Shown here piece after piece: positions 1 to 6,071 of a DNA stretch of 15,122 nt (position 1 is the stretch's first letter; the number at the start of each line of letters is the position of its first letter). The notes beneath the pieces were generated by a model. It did no database searches. It was given only the letters and a program-made list of their open reading frames with translations, and was not told where the DNA came from. The stretch is taken from NCBI GenBank assembly GCA_905479515.1, contig CAJQMX010000103.1, forward strand, positions 1-15,122, given 5' to 3'. This stretch comes from an uncultured Parasphingopyxis sp. Lineage in GTDB: Bacteria > Pseudomonadota > Alphaproteobacteria > Sphingomonadales > Sphingomonadaceae. A program made the position numbers and the translations under genes.

Positions 1-465
1 GCTCTTCGAATGGCAGACAATAAGATCTGGATTGAGTTCAAAGCCTGGAATGATGATATCGAATGCGTAATCCACTCTGCTAATTCGGCAGGCAGTAATG
101 CTAGGTTGGCAACCGAGCCGGTGTAAGAATTCATCACAACGTTGCTTCATCTCCGCGGCGCCAAATAACGCGAGGGGGAGAGACTTAATCGAGACGCGAC
201 ATCCCCAGGGATCCGATCGAACGCCGTCTTTAAAAAACCAGATGGCGCCAAGAGGTCCAGTGTCCACTGTATACTGATAGCCTCCGGATGCGCCGGATCC
301 AGATATAGTGAATTCTTGGTCTGATATACAGAGTGCGACTGAACTGTTTGAGGCGATTGCCTCAGCTTTGGCAGATTTAAAACGTTCCAACACTCCGCTT
401 GGTAAAAGTGTCCGATATGAAAGATCTAAGCCGTCGAAGCCGGCATGTACGATTTCATAGTTCAA
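1..465 (-). CDS. Rolling-circle Rep/relaxase-like protein, N-terminal part (runs off left edge)
   Basis: An open frame of 155 codons continues past base 1, so the C-terminal part is not visible. Visible landmarks in order are GLDLSYRTLLP near the N-terminus, GASGGYQYTVDTGPLGAIWFF in the middle, DPWGCRVSIKSLPLALFG, and SRVDYAFDIIIPGFELNPD near the edge. From memory, this pattern matches a family of alphaproteobacterial mobile-element proteins related to Rep_trans-type rolling-circle initiators and relaxases. That assignment is by recall, and the catalytic tyrosine would lie outside the window. An in-frame TAG at 486-484 limits the start to a short stretch. The only plausible start is TTG at 465-463, preceded by AGGTG. 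The ATG at 470 is in another frame and stops after two codons. The gene follows the DUF736 gene with a perfect hairpin between them, which fits a replication or transfer role. Confidence 0.5.
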   Translation of the reverse strand, partial: MNYEIVHAGFDGLDLSYRTLLPSGVLERFKSAKAEAIASNSSVALCISDQEFTISGSGASGGYQYTVDTGPLGAIWFFKDGVRSDPWGCRVSIKSLPLALFGAAEMKQRCDEFLHRLGCQPSITACRISRVDYAFDIIIPGFELNPDLIVCHSKS

Positions 466-483
466 AACATCACCTATGTATTT

Positions 484-514
484 CTAGGAGGGGTGTTACA
501 AAGACCCCTCCTAG
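484..514. promoter_or_regulatory. Perfect 11-bp stem hairpin between DUF736 and Rep-like genes
   Basis: The arms CTAGGAGGGGT (484-494) and ACCCCTCCTAG (504-514) are perfectly complementary around a 9-base loop. The structure lies 12 bases downstream of the DUF736 stop and about 20 bases before the proposed TTG start of the Rep-like gene, reading leftward. Neither side carries a clear T-tract, so a standard intrinsic terminator is not certain. It could attenuate transcription into the Rep-like gene, affect its translation, or be part of a rolling-circle origin. The choice among these is inference. Confidence 0.6.
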
Positions 515-526
515 TTAGATTGAGTG

Positions 527-880
527 TCATGCGGCGGACTGACGGCGGCGCCATGTTGCGAGCCATGTCGTTTCGTCGTCTTGGAACAATGAAAAGCTAA
601 GTGAGTTCTGCCATGACGGATCATCGATAGTTACGGACAGAAATTCTTCGCCTTCACGCGGGCCGCGCTTAATGCGCTGGGTCCACGCGGCACCCACCTC
701 TACTTTAGCTGTGTCATCGGGAATAAAATAAACTCGGTGCGTGGGTGCATTCGGGTTGGTAGAATTCCCGTCCTTTATAATGCTCAGCTTACCGCTGAAA
801 TTAATTGTACGGATTGTGCCAACAAGTTCGCTGAGAACATCAGTGCTATATGTTGAGCGAAATTTTCCAATCTGGGTCAT
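527..880 (-). CDS. DUF736 family protein
   Basis: This 117-residue protein has the DUF736 layout: MTQIGKF at the N-terminus, a GTIRTINFSGKLSII strand pair, NAPTHRVYFIPDD, an EVGAAWTQ segment, and EEFLSVTIDDPSW leading to NSLSFSLFQDDETTWLATW near the C-terminus. The family is small, cytoplasmic and of unknown biochemical function. It is very common on alphaproteobacterial plasmids and integrative elements, usually near replication, partition or transfer genes. Length and motif order are normal for the family, so the gene looks intact. No strong Shine-Dalgarno precedes the ATG at 880, but the family-typical N-terminus supports this start. It lies between the nested inverted repeat (951-1031) and the hairpin before the Rep-like gene. 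Confidence 0.85.
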   Translation of the reverse strand: MTQIGKFRSTYSTDVLSELVGTIRTINFSGKLSIIKDGNSTNPNAPTHRVYFIPDDTAKVEVGAAWTQRIKRGPREGEEFLSVTIDDPSWQNSLSFSLFQDDETTWLATWRRRQSAA

Positions 881-950
881 AACTACTGCTTTCGTTTAGT
901 TGCTGCAGGTTTAGTTGCTAGAGTTGCGCTTCGCGCAGAGACCGCATTCG

Positions 951-1031
951 TTTTTGAGAGCGGACAAAGTTTAGAAGGTGGGGTCGGTAGGGAGACCGAC
1001 CCCTGTTTTCAAAGAGCATCGCTCTCAAAAA
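951..1031. repeat. Nested inverted repeats (candidate origin or recombination control site)
   Basis: The outer arms TTTTTGAGAGCG (951-962) and CGCTCTCAAAAA (1020-1031) are a perfect 12-bp inverted repeat. They enclose an inner perfect 9-bp hairpin at 980-1003. The structure occupies most of the 191-bp gap between the excisionase-like gene and the DUF736 gene. Such nested dyads are seen at rolling-circle origins, oriT sites and excisionase/integrase binding regions. The nearby Rep/relaxase-like gene makes an origin plausible, but that is inference. Confidence 0.65.
980..1003. terminator. Inner GC-rich hairpin with T-rich tail on the plus strand
   Basis: GGGGTCGGT (980-988) and ACCGACCCC (995-1003) form a perfect 9-bp stem with the loop AGGGAG. 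On the plus strand the stem is followed by TGTTTTC, so it resembles an intrinsic terminator for rightward transcription approaching the xis-like gene. On the minus strand, the direction of the genes here, the following bases are not T-rich. It may instead be the core of the larger nested structure. Confidence 0.45.
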
Positions 1032-1071
1032 TCCCGGACAGCGCGGTCAGCTCTGTGCGGGCAAAAACTGT

Positions 1072-1326
1072 TTAAAGGGGATCGGGCTGGGACGTGTGCC
1101 GGCGCTCTCGAGCCTCGATCCAGCTTAAGATGTCAGCGCGGCGATAGCGGATGCAGCGTGCGGACACCTTTACATATTGAGGGCCGCCACCGATCACGCG
1201 CCAATTTCTAAGTGTGCGAGGTGAAATGCCGAGCAGCTTTGCGGCATGCTTTTCCGACAAGAGCCGCTCGAGCTCATCGTGGCGGGGGTATTGATGATTG
1301 AGGTTCAAGGTCATTCCGGGCTCCAT
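1072..1326 (-). CDS. Excisionase-like helix-turn-helix DNA-binding protein
   Basis: This 84-residue basic protein has a MerR-like winged helix-turn-helix of the AlpA/excisionase type. LLSEKHAAKLLGISPRTLRNW (about residues 22-42) forms the helix-turn-helix, followed by the wing GGGPQYVKVSARCIRYRR and a short helix DILSWIEARER. Proteins of this size and fold next to a tyrosine recombinase usually act as recombination directionality factors that favour excision, such as RdfS of the Mesorhizobium symbiosis ICE. The FseA-like gene at 3915-4742 would be a matching activator. Some relatives are transcription regulators instead. The ATG at 1326 has a GGAAG upstream, and an in-frame ATG at 1314 is an alternative start. 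Confidence 0.75.
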   Translation of the reverse strand: MEPGMTLNLNHQYPRHDELERLLSEKHAAKLLGISPRTLRNWRVIGGGPQYVKVSARCIRYRRADILSWIEARERRHTSQPDPL

Positions 1327-1422
1327 TGGTGGCTTCCGGTTTGAAGGTAGACCTTGAGGTTGAGTGAGGTAAGACAGTTCCGTGGGCGGAATTAAAACAA
1401 AAAGCTTTTCAATTATTGCCCG

Positions 1423-2154
1423 TTATGGGTGGCGATGCGCGCTGAGCACTTCGTCCCAGCGTTCTGGCGCGATGTGGCCAGTGCAAACCTCTAAGAAGTA
1501 CTCAAATGGAGATGTGGCGATTTCACTGTCTTTGTGAGCTGTCGCTGTTTTGCCCAACGTTTCCGTCCAAAAGTCTTTAAGCGGGTCAATCAATATCCGA
1601 ATGGATGTCTTTTGCTTCGCGCCAGGCGACCCGGGCTGAAAATTGTCAGCTGCGATTTCTGCCAGAAGCAACAAATACTCGAGCTGGAGGGCTATTTGAT
1701 TGAAGCCGGGAGTGGAATATATCGGCTCGCCGGTATTCGGATCAGCGAACGAAAGAGGGTTTCTCTCGCGAAGTTCCTGCGAGTTCATAATGAGAAACTC
1801 GGCATATCCCAAATGGGCGCGCAATTTAGCGGTGTTGTCGCTGTCCTTTTCCAAATTTGAAAGCAAGCGCTTGAGCTTTGTTGCCGCCGATTGGATTGGC
1901 TGCAATTGCCTACGCAATTCGCTGCTGGATATATCGATGGAAAGATAGTTCTCTTCAATCTGGTAGAGGCGCTCAGCATAAAGCAGCGCTAACATGAGCT
2001 GCTTCTTTTCGTTGCCATCCGATACCGAAAATTCCTTGGCGATTTGATCGAAGATATCTTGATTGAACACAGACCCTTCAAAATCCGGTGCGGCTGAAGG
2101 TGATATGAAATCGCCCAGCCATGTTGGGTTATCCCGTGGCGCATCGCTATCCAT
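1423..2154 (-). CDS. Unknown protein translationally coupled to the integrase
   Basis: I do not recognise this 243-residue protein. It is acidic and appears mostly alpha-helical, with leucine-rich and glutamate-rich stretches such as QLMLALLYAERLYQIEENY and LQLEYLLLLAEIAADNF. It has no evident signal peptide, transmembrane segment or catalytic motif. Its ATG overlaps the integrase stop by 8 bases in the sequence ATGGATAG, which indicates co-expression and probably translational coupling. The position suggests a role in recombination or its control, or in another element-specific task such as defence or stability, but nothing in the sequence decides this. A 96-bp gap separates it from the excisionase-like gene. 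Confidence 0.7.
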   Translation of the reverse strand: MDSDAPRDNPTWLGDFISPSAAPDFEGSVFNQDIFDQIAKEFSVSDGNEKKQLMLALLYAERLYQIEENYLSIDISSSELRRQLQPIQSAATKLKRLLSNLEKDSDNTAKLRAHLGYAEFLIMNSQELRERNPLSFADPNTGEPIYSTPGFNQIALQLEYLLLLAEIAADNFQPGSPGAKQKTSIRILIDPLKDFWTETLGKTATAHKDSEIATSPFEYFLEVCTGHIAPERWDEVLSAHRHP

Positions 2155-3862
2155 CGTTTGCCGCTTTCAATTCTGGCATAGGGGGCGGAGGCAAATCATC
2201 ATTGCCGACAAACTCCCCGAATAAGACGTCTACTTCGTTAAGCGCCTTCTTGGTCGTTAGGTCCGCTAGGTGGGCATAGCGCGCCGTCGACTGAACCTGT
2301 GTGTGTCCAATGAGTTTACCGATCGTGTAGAGGGATTGGCCGGACATCGCAGCGATCGATGCGTAAGTGTGGCGCAGATCATGGATGCGGACATCGTCAA
2401 TGCCGGCTTCCTGACGAATGCGGCGCCAAGGCTTCTGGAGATCGGTGACAGCTTGCTCCGGCACAATTCCAACAATGACATAAGGATTGTCCGGAAAGCG
2501 TTCGATGTGTCTCAGAATGGCTTGCGCGCGTGGGCTAATGTGAACCCGTCTTGGGCCGGTCTTGGCATCGGGAAGGTATATGATCTCATCTCGGATATAG
2601 GACCATTTCAGGTATTGGATTTCCGAGAGCCGGCACCCGGTCAGCAACAGAAGTTTGAATGCGGCGGCGACGTGCGGCGTTTCCTCACCTGTGGCAACCC
2701 GCCGATCGAGCGTTGACCAGAGTGAATTGATTTCATCAGGGGAGAGGAAGCGTTCGCGCTTGCGTTCGGGGTATTTTTTCACGTGGCGGGTTGGGTTGGT
2801 GTAGTCGTCGCGCAGCCCCCAGACCTCAGCGAGATTGAACATGACGGAGAGGACGCCAAGCACGCGATTGGCCTGGTACTTCTTATCGGCCAGCTTGACG
2901 TGAAGGTTTGCGACATCGGAGCGGGTCACATCCTGGATCCGCATCGTACCGAGCGCCGGCTTTATAAAGAGATCGCAGCATCTTCTATATTCGCCCTGCG
3001 TTGAGGGCTTGCAGCGAACTTCAACATGTTCCGCCATGAAGCGATCGCAGAGTGCGGCGACGGTTGGGGCCCGTCTGTCTTTCTGGCGTTCCGCTGAGGG
3101 ATCGGCGCCGCCGGCGATATTGCCGAGATTGTGCTGAGCGAGTGCGCGGGCTGTTTCGGCGGTGAGCGGGCCATAGGCGCCAAGGGTCATGCGGCGCGTG
3201 CGCCCACCTTGACGATATTGGAGGATGAAGGTTTTGCGCCCCGCGGGCGATATCCTTAGGCCAAAGCCGCGCAGCTCACGATCCCAAAGGAACCGCTCTT
3301 TGGCGCCAGGCTTGCCGATGACTTTAAGTGTTTCGTCCATGCTCGACACATTATCGATGATCAGTTTCATGCGGACGGGTTCGACGCTGAGTAGTGACAG
3401 ACCAGAACAAGCGACTTGGATGCTGTGGCCGTGCCCACGGATCATCAGGTATTCCCGGCCGACGCGATCTGTGAGGTGGGTGACTTCACACACATTGATG
3501 GTCTGATCGAAAATATCGTCGCGCTCGCTCGGATGACGCGGTACGACCTGCATGGTCAGGGCGCGAGCATAGAGGGCAGGGATCCAGAAGACGTCGGCCT
3601 CGTAGCCATTCGCGTCTATGTCGGGAAAAAAAACCAAGCCGAATTTCTCAGCGTCGATCTGGTCGCATAGCGGCCGGAGCAGCCGGATGCCGTGACAGGC
3701 TGGCTTTTCAGATATCTGTGAGTCGCCAGCCCGCAGGGCGGCTTGCCTGAATTCGCTATTTCGCCGAAGAAATTCCCAAGCCCAGCGACTTCTGGAGAGT
3801 CGGCAAGTATAGGCGTAGTCATCCAGATCAATACGGACCGAGGGTGTGTCGGCGGGACTCAT
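2147..3862 (-). CDS. Tyrosine recombinase with an N-terminal FseA-like (DUF6499/partial DUF2285) domain
   Basis: This 571-residue protein combines two parts. Residues about 13-180 (DYAYTCRLSRSRWAWEFLRRN, then an FFPD...YEADVFW block, VTHLTDRVGRE and EPVRMKLIID) closely parallel residues 10-175 of the neighbouring activator. Residues about 181-571 are a P4-type integrase: a DUF4102-like arm-binding region (ERFLWDRELRGFGLRIS), a core-binding SAM-like domain (about 267-360) and a catalytic domain. The catalytic set is complete: R411 in TGCRLSE, K434, H494 and R497 in HDLRHTY, H520 in GHT and Y529 in RYAH. It should integrate and excise the element. Normal integrases of this class are about 400 residues, so the extra N-terminus is the surplus. 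The start at 3862 has GGAGG six bases upstream. The fusion is continuous, with no stop or frameshift. Confidence 0.9.
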   Translation of the reverse strand: MSPADTPSVRIDLDDYAYTCRLSRSRWAWEFLRRNSEFRQAALRAGDSQISEKPACHGIRLLRPLCDQIDAEKFGLVFFPDIDANGYEADVFWIPALYARALTMQVVPRHPSERDDIFDQTINVCEVTHLTDRVGREYLMIRGHGHSIQVACSGLSLLSVEPVRMKLIIDNVSSMDETLKVIGKPGAKERFLWDRELRGFGLRISPAGRKTFILQYRQGGRTRRMTLGAYGPLTAETARALAQHNLGNIAGGADPSAERQKDRRAPTVAALCDRFMAEHVEVRCKPSTQGEYRRCCDLFIKPALGTMRIQDVTRSDVANLHVKLADKKYQANRVLGVLSVMFNLAEVWGLRDDYTNPTRHVKKYPERKRERFLSPDEINSLWSTLDRRVATGEETPHVAAAFKLLLLTGCRLSEIQYLKWSYIRDEIIYLPDAKTGPRRVHISPRAQAILRHIERFPDNPYVIVGIVPEQAVTDLQKPWRRIRQEAGIDDVRIHDLRHTYASIAAMSGQSLYTIGKLIGHTQVQSTARYAHLADLTTKKALNEVDVLFGEFVGNDDLPPPPMPELKAANDG

Positions 3863-3868
3863 CAGGTG

Positions 3869-3873
3869 CCTCC
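3869..3873 (-). promoter_or_regulatory. Strong ribosome binding site of the fused integrase
   Basis: GGAGG on the minus strand lies 6 bases before the ATG at 3862. It supports translation of the recombinase from the start of the FseA-like domain rather than from an internal codon at the integrase domain. The domain fusion is therefore very likely expressed as one protein. Confidence 0.75.
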
Positions 3874-3914
3874 TTCACAAGCGGGTGCTGCAAAAGAGGT
3901 GCCAAAATTCTACT

Positions 3915-4742
3915 TCAGGCTAAAAGAAGCGCGTTTTCGACGGGTCCGAGAAGCGTTGCATAACCGCCGTCCCGCAGGTCACGGCCGCGGGCAAGGGCAC
4001 GTCTCATCTCGTCTTTCATCGCTCGGCTTGGGCTGTGCCAAGCTTCGCGGGCCCGTTCTTCGCCATATATAAACCGCGCCGTCTCAAAATATGAGAGTTG
4101 GGCATCATGACAATCGAGTGCGACCAGTGCATTGCGAAGGGCCAAGGAATGGCGAGTCCATTCCGGGATATCCGCCTCTGCTTGCGGGTCATAGACACGC
4201 TGGGCGCGCTGGAGCGTTTTCAGCTTGGCCTGGAATTCGTCGAGACTGTCGATGATGAAGCTAAGCTTGACAGGTTCGCGGGCGAGAAGTGACATGCCCG
4301 TGCAGAACACCTGAATGACGCAGCCATTTCCCTTGAGAAGAAATTGTTCGCGGCCGGCGAGGTCGGTGAAGTGCGTTATCCTGCAGATGCCAACAGTGCG
4401 ATCATAGAATTCACAGGATTCATTAGGACCACTCGGAGAAACTTGCATGTGAACCCGCCTCGGATAGAGACCTCCCGACCAGAACGCGTCGGCTTCAAGG
4501 CCGCTATCCTCTGGATCCGGGAAGAAGGCGAGCCCCCATCGCTCAGCAAGCGCCTGAGGGGCTCTAGGGCGCACGAGGGTGATCTGATGGCAGGCGGGAG
4601 CGAAACTAAGCTCACTCGCGGAAGGAAGCGACGAGTCCTCAAGAAACCGGCGGTTTCGGCGCAGGAACTCCCAGGCCCATCTGCTGTCTGACAACAACCA
4701 TGTGTAGTCATAAGCACTTATATGATCTGCCAGCCGGGACAT
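3915..4742 (-). CDS. FseA-like transcriptional activator (DUF6499 + DUF2285)
   Basis: This 275-residue protein has an N-terminal DUF6499 motif (YDYTWLLSDSRWAWEFLRRN, residues 11-30). A middle region with GLAFFPDPEDSGLEADAFW follows, then a C-terminal DUF2285 domain (about 155-265) ending in a helix-turn-helix-like stretch and the typical RGRDLRDGGYATLL. In the Mesorhizobium ICEMlSymR7A, FseA has the same two domains, is made by a programmed +1 frameshift, and activates the excisionase gene rdfS. Here both domains sit in one uninterrupted frame. The likely role is DNA-binding activation of the excision genes of this element. GAGGA precedes the ATG at 4742. The fused integrase starts 52 bases downstream and shares the N-terminal ~165 residues, so the two are duplicates. 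The call as an activator is by family, not shown directly. Confidence 0.75.
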   Translation of the reverse strand: MSRLADHISAYDYTWLLSDSRWAWEFLRRNRRFLEDSSLPSASELSFAPACHQITLVRPRAPQALAERWGLAFFPDPEDSGLEADAFWSGGLYPRRVHMQVSPSGPNESCEFYDRTVGICRITHFTDLAGREQFLLKGNGCVIQVFCTGMSLLAREPVKLSFIIDSLDEFQAKLKTLQRAQRVYDPQAEADIPEWTRHSLALRNALVALDCHDAQLSYFETARFIYGEERAREAWHSPSRAMKDEMRRALARGRDLRDGGYATLLGPVENALLLA

Positions 4743-4927
4743 TTGTCCTCGTTTCCCAAGAGAGATTCAACTCAACAGGGAAAGCAAATTCAATGCCGGA
4801 ATAGAAAGTTGATCGAGTAAATATTTGTTACGGTAACGCTTGGGAACCCATCATGCGAGGCCCAGTGACGCTGCGCGCGCACCATTTTGAGAATTTTACG
4901 CACTTGTTTCATTCCGGGTTTGGGGCA
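4743..4927. other. Intergenic control region with a GTTAC-G-GTAAC dyad; module boundary
   Basis: This 185-bp stretch holds no gene. It separates the start of the FseA-like gene from the 3' end of the cation transporter gene, so promoters for the element operon should lie here. The most visible element is GTTACGGTAAC (4827-4837), a perfect 5-bp dyad around one base, about 85 bases upstream of the activator start, which could be an operator. No tRNA end and no clear attachment repeat was found. The boundary between the mobile element and the metal island probably lies here or nearby, but it cannot be fixed from one side. Confidence 0.4.
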
Positions 4928-5527
4928 TCATCCTGACTGATGCTTATCAGCATGCGCATCGCGCAGAATATCGATTCCACCATATACCGCAATCGCCGCG
5001 ACTCCCAATCCGACAAGCAGATCTGGCCAGTTGGACCCAGTCCACAGTACGATTACGCCCGCGAGAATGATCCCCCCATTCGAGATGAAGTCATTGAAAC
5101 TAAATGTTGTAGCGGCTCGCAGGTTTACATCCTTCTTTTCTATTTTTTTCAAAAGCCAGAGACAGATCAGATTTACAACACCTGCAATCGCGGCCATTGC
5201 CAGCATGATGAGACCGAGGGGTTCAGATCCTTCAAAGTATCGACGGATTGCGTCGCCGGCGACGCCGACGGCAAATACAAGAAGCATTCCACCTGACAGT
5301 CGAGCGGCGTTGCGTTTCCAGATCTGCGAACGTGTAAGTGCAAGCAGGCTCAAGCCATACACAATCGCGTCCGAGGAATTATCCAGCCCGTTCGCCAGGA
5401 GGGCATTGGAGTCGCCGAACCAGCCTGTGACAAAAAAGCCAATGGCTATGAGTATGTTTAGCCATAGTACGATTTGAAGAGTTCGGCGCTCGTCTGACGT
5501 CTCGATTTTCAAGTCTTCGCTACCCAT
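4928..5527 (-). CDS. Cation diffusion facilitator family transporter (short form)
   Basis: This 199-residue inner-membrane protein has about six hydrophobic segments and no C-terminal cytoplasmic domain. The first metal-site region reads LLANGLDNSSDAIVYGLSLLA (44-64), with D49 and D53. In most relatives an acid stands where N46 is. The second region, FSFNDFISNGGIILAG (142-157), keeps D146 but lacks the usual histidine four residues before it. It belongs to the short CDF-like cation transporters, which export divalent metals such as Zn, Cd or Co by proton exchange. Its specificity cannot be read from sequence. The ATG lies one base after the stop of the truncated methyltransferase gene, and no clear ribosome binding site is seen. 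It is probably co-transcribed with that gene from the divergent promoter region near 6040. Confidence 0.75.
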   Translation of the reverse strand: MGSEDLKIETSDERRTLQIVLWLNILIAIGFFVTGWFGDSNALLANGLDNSSDAIVYGLSLLALTRSQIWKRNAARLSGGMLLVFAVGVAGDAIRRYFEGSEPLGLIMLAMAAIAGVVNLICLWLLKKIEKKDVNLRAATTFSFNDFISNGGIILAGVIVLWTGSNWPDLLVGLGVAAIAVYGGIDILRDAHADKHQSG

Positions 5528-5528
5528 C

Positions 5529-5990
5529 CTATGATTTTACCATGCGTTGTCGGTGAGGGGAGATGCACCGTAAGAATTTTATCGAAGCGTCTCCGTTAGA
5601 AAGCTTTGTATTGCGAGCGTATTGAGGATAGCTGGAGTAGCGGTAGGGCCCTGTGGTGGCAAGTGTGCCCTTGGCTCCTGGTGTCTCGTCGAAACCGAAC
5701 CGGAAATCTGCGCGCCAAACCACCATATTCGCGATGATGAGAGGGGCAAACCCGAGGCCGAATATCGCCCAGCAGGGTACGGGAGCGGTTGCCCTACCTG
5801 AAGCCCCAATCGACAGCGCCGCTCCGAAATTCGTGATCGTACCCTTCCAGATGATTGGTGCCACGAAACGCGAATAACGCTGCGGGAGCCAAATTCTCTG
5901 CGCGGGGAAGGCTGCAGACCAAATAGGAATCACAGCAACTGCGCCACCTGTGGCAATGCCGAGTATCTGGATTGTCGTATCACCACTCAT
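5529..5990 (-). pseudogene. Isoprenylcysteine carboxyl methyltransferase-family membrane protein, C-terminally truncated
   Basis: The first ~125 of 153 residues follow the ICMT/PEMT-like family: hydrophobic helices, then GTLATTGPYRYSSYPQY (109-124), equivalent to the GPYRYxRHPxY S-adenosylmethionine-binding motif. After QYA the frame turns into non-membrane sequence (NTKLSNGDASIKFLRC and on). The last one or two transmembrane helices expected in the family are missing. Neither of the other two frames in the last 110 bases restores them, so a deletion rather than a simple frameshift is likely. Intact relatives are often encoded beside metal efflux genes in alphaproteobacteria, with an unclear role. 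It may be inactive. The start at 5990 is preceded by GGAGGCAAC on the minus strand. Confidence 0.65.
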
Positions 5991-6028
5991 GTTGCCTCCT
6001 GCGCTTGTGTTTTCAGCCGTCAGGGTTA

Positions 6029-6060
6029 TTTCCTGCAGTCTACAGTAACTAGAGGGGCAA
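6029..6060 (-). promoter_or_regulatory. Putative MerR-type operator/promoter for the leftward methyltransferase-transporter genes
   Basis: TCTACAGTAACTAGA (6039-6053) has 4-bp TCTA/TAGA arms and resembles MerR-family operators. On the minus strand TTGCCC (6060-6055) could be the -35 box, with a long ~19-20 bp spacer containing the dyad, but the -10 box (around 6029-6035) is weak. It lies between the leftward methyltransferase gene and the rightward MerR regulator, the usual place for such a site. The dyad is much less perfect than the one at 6538-6554. Confidence 0.4.
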
Positions 6061-6071
6061 GGGGCGCTATC

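Noticed and set aside
2270..2716. 148-codon plus-strand frame
   Set aside because: It is antisense to the catalytic domain of the integrase, with no own motifs or ribosome site.
4743..4927. tRNA gene or attachment repeat at the element boundary
   Set aside because: No tRNA T-arm pattern and no direct repeat with another part of the window could be seen, so no att site is reported.
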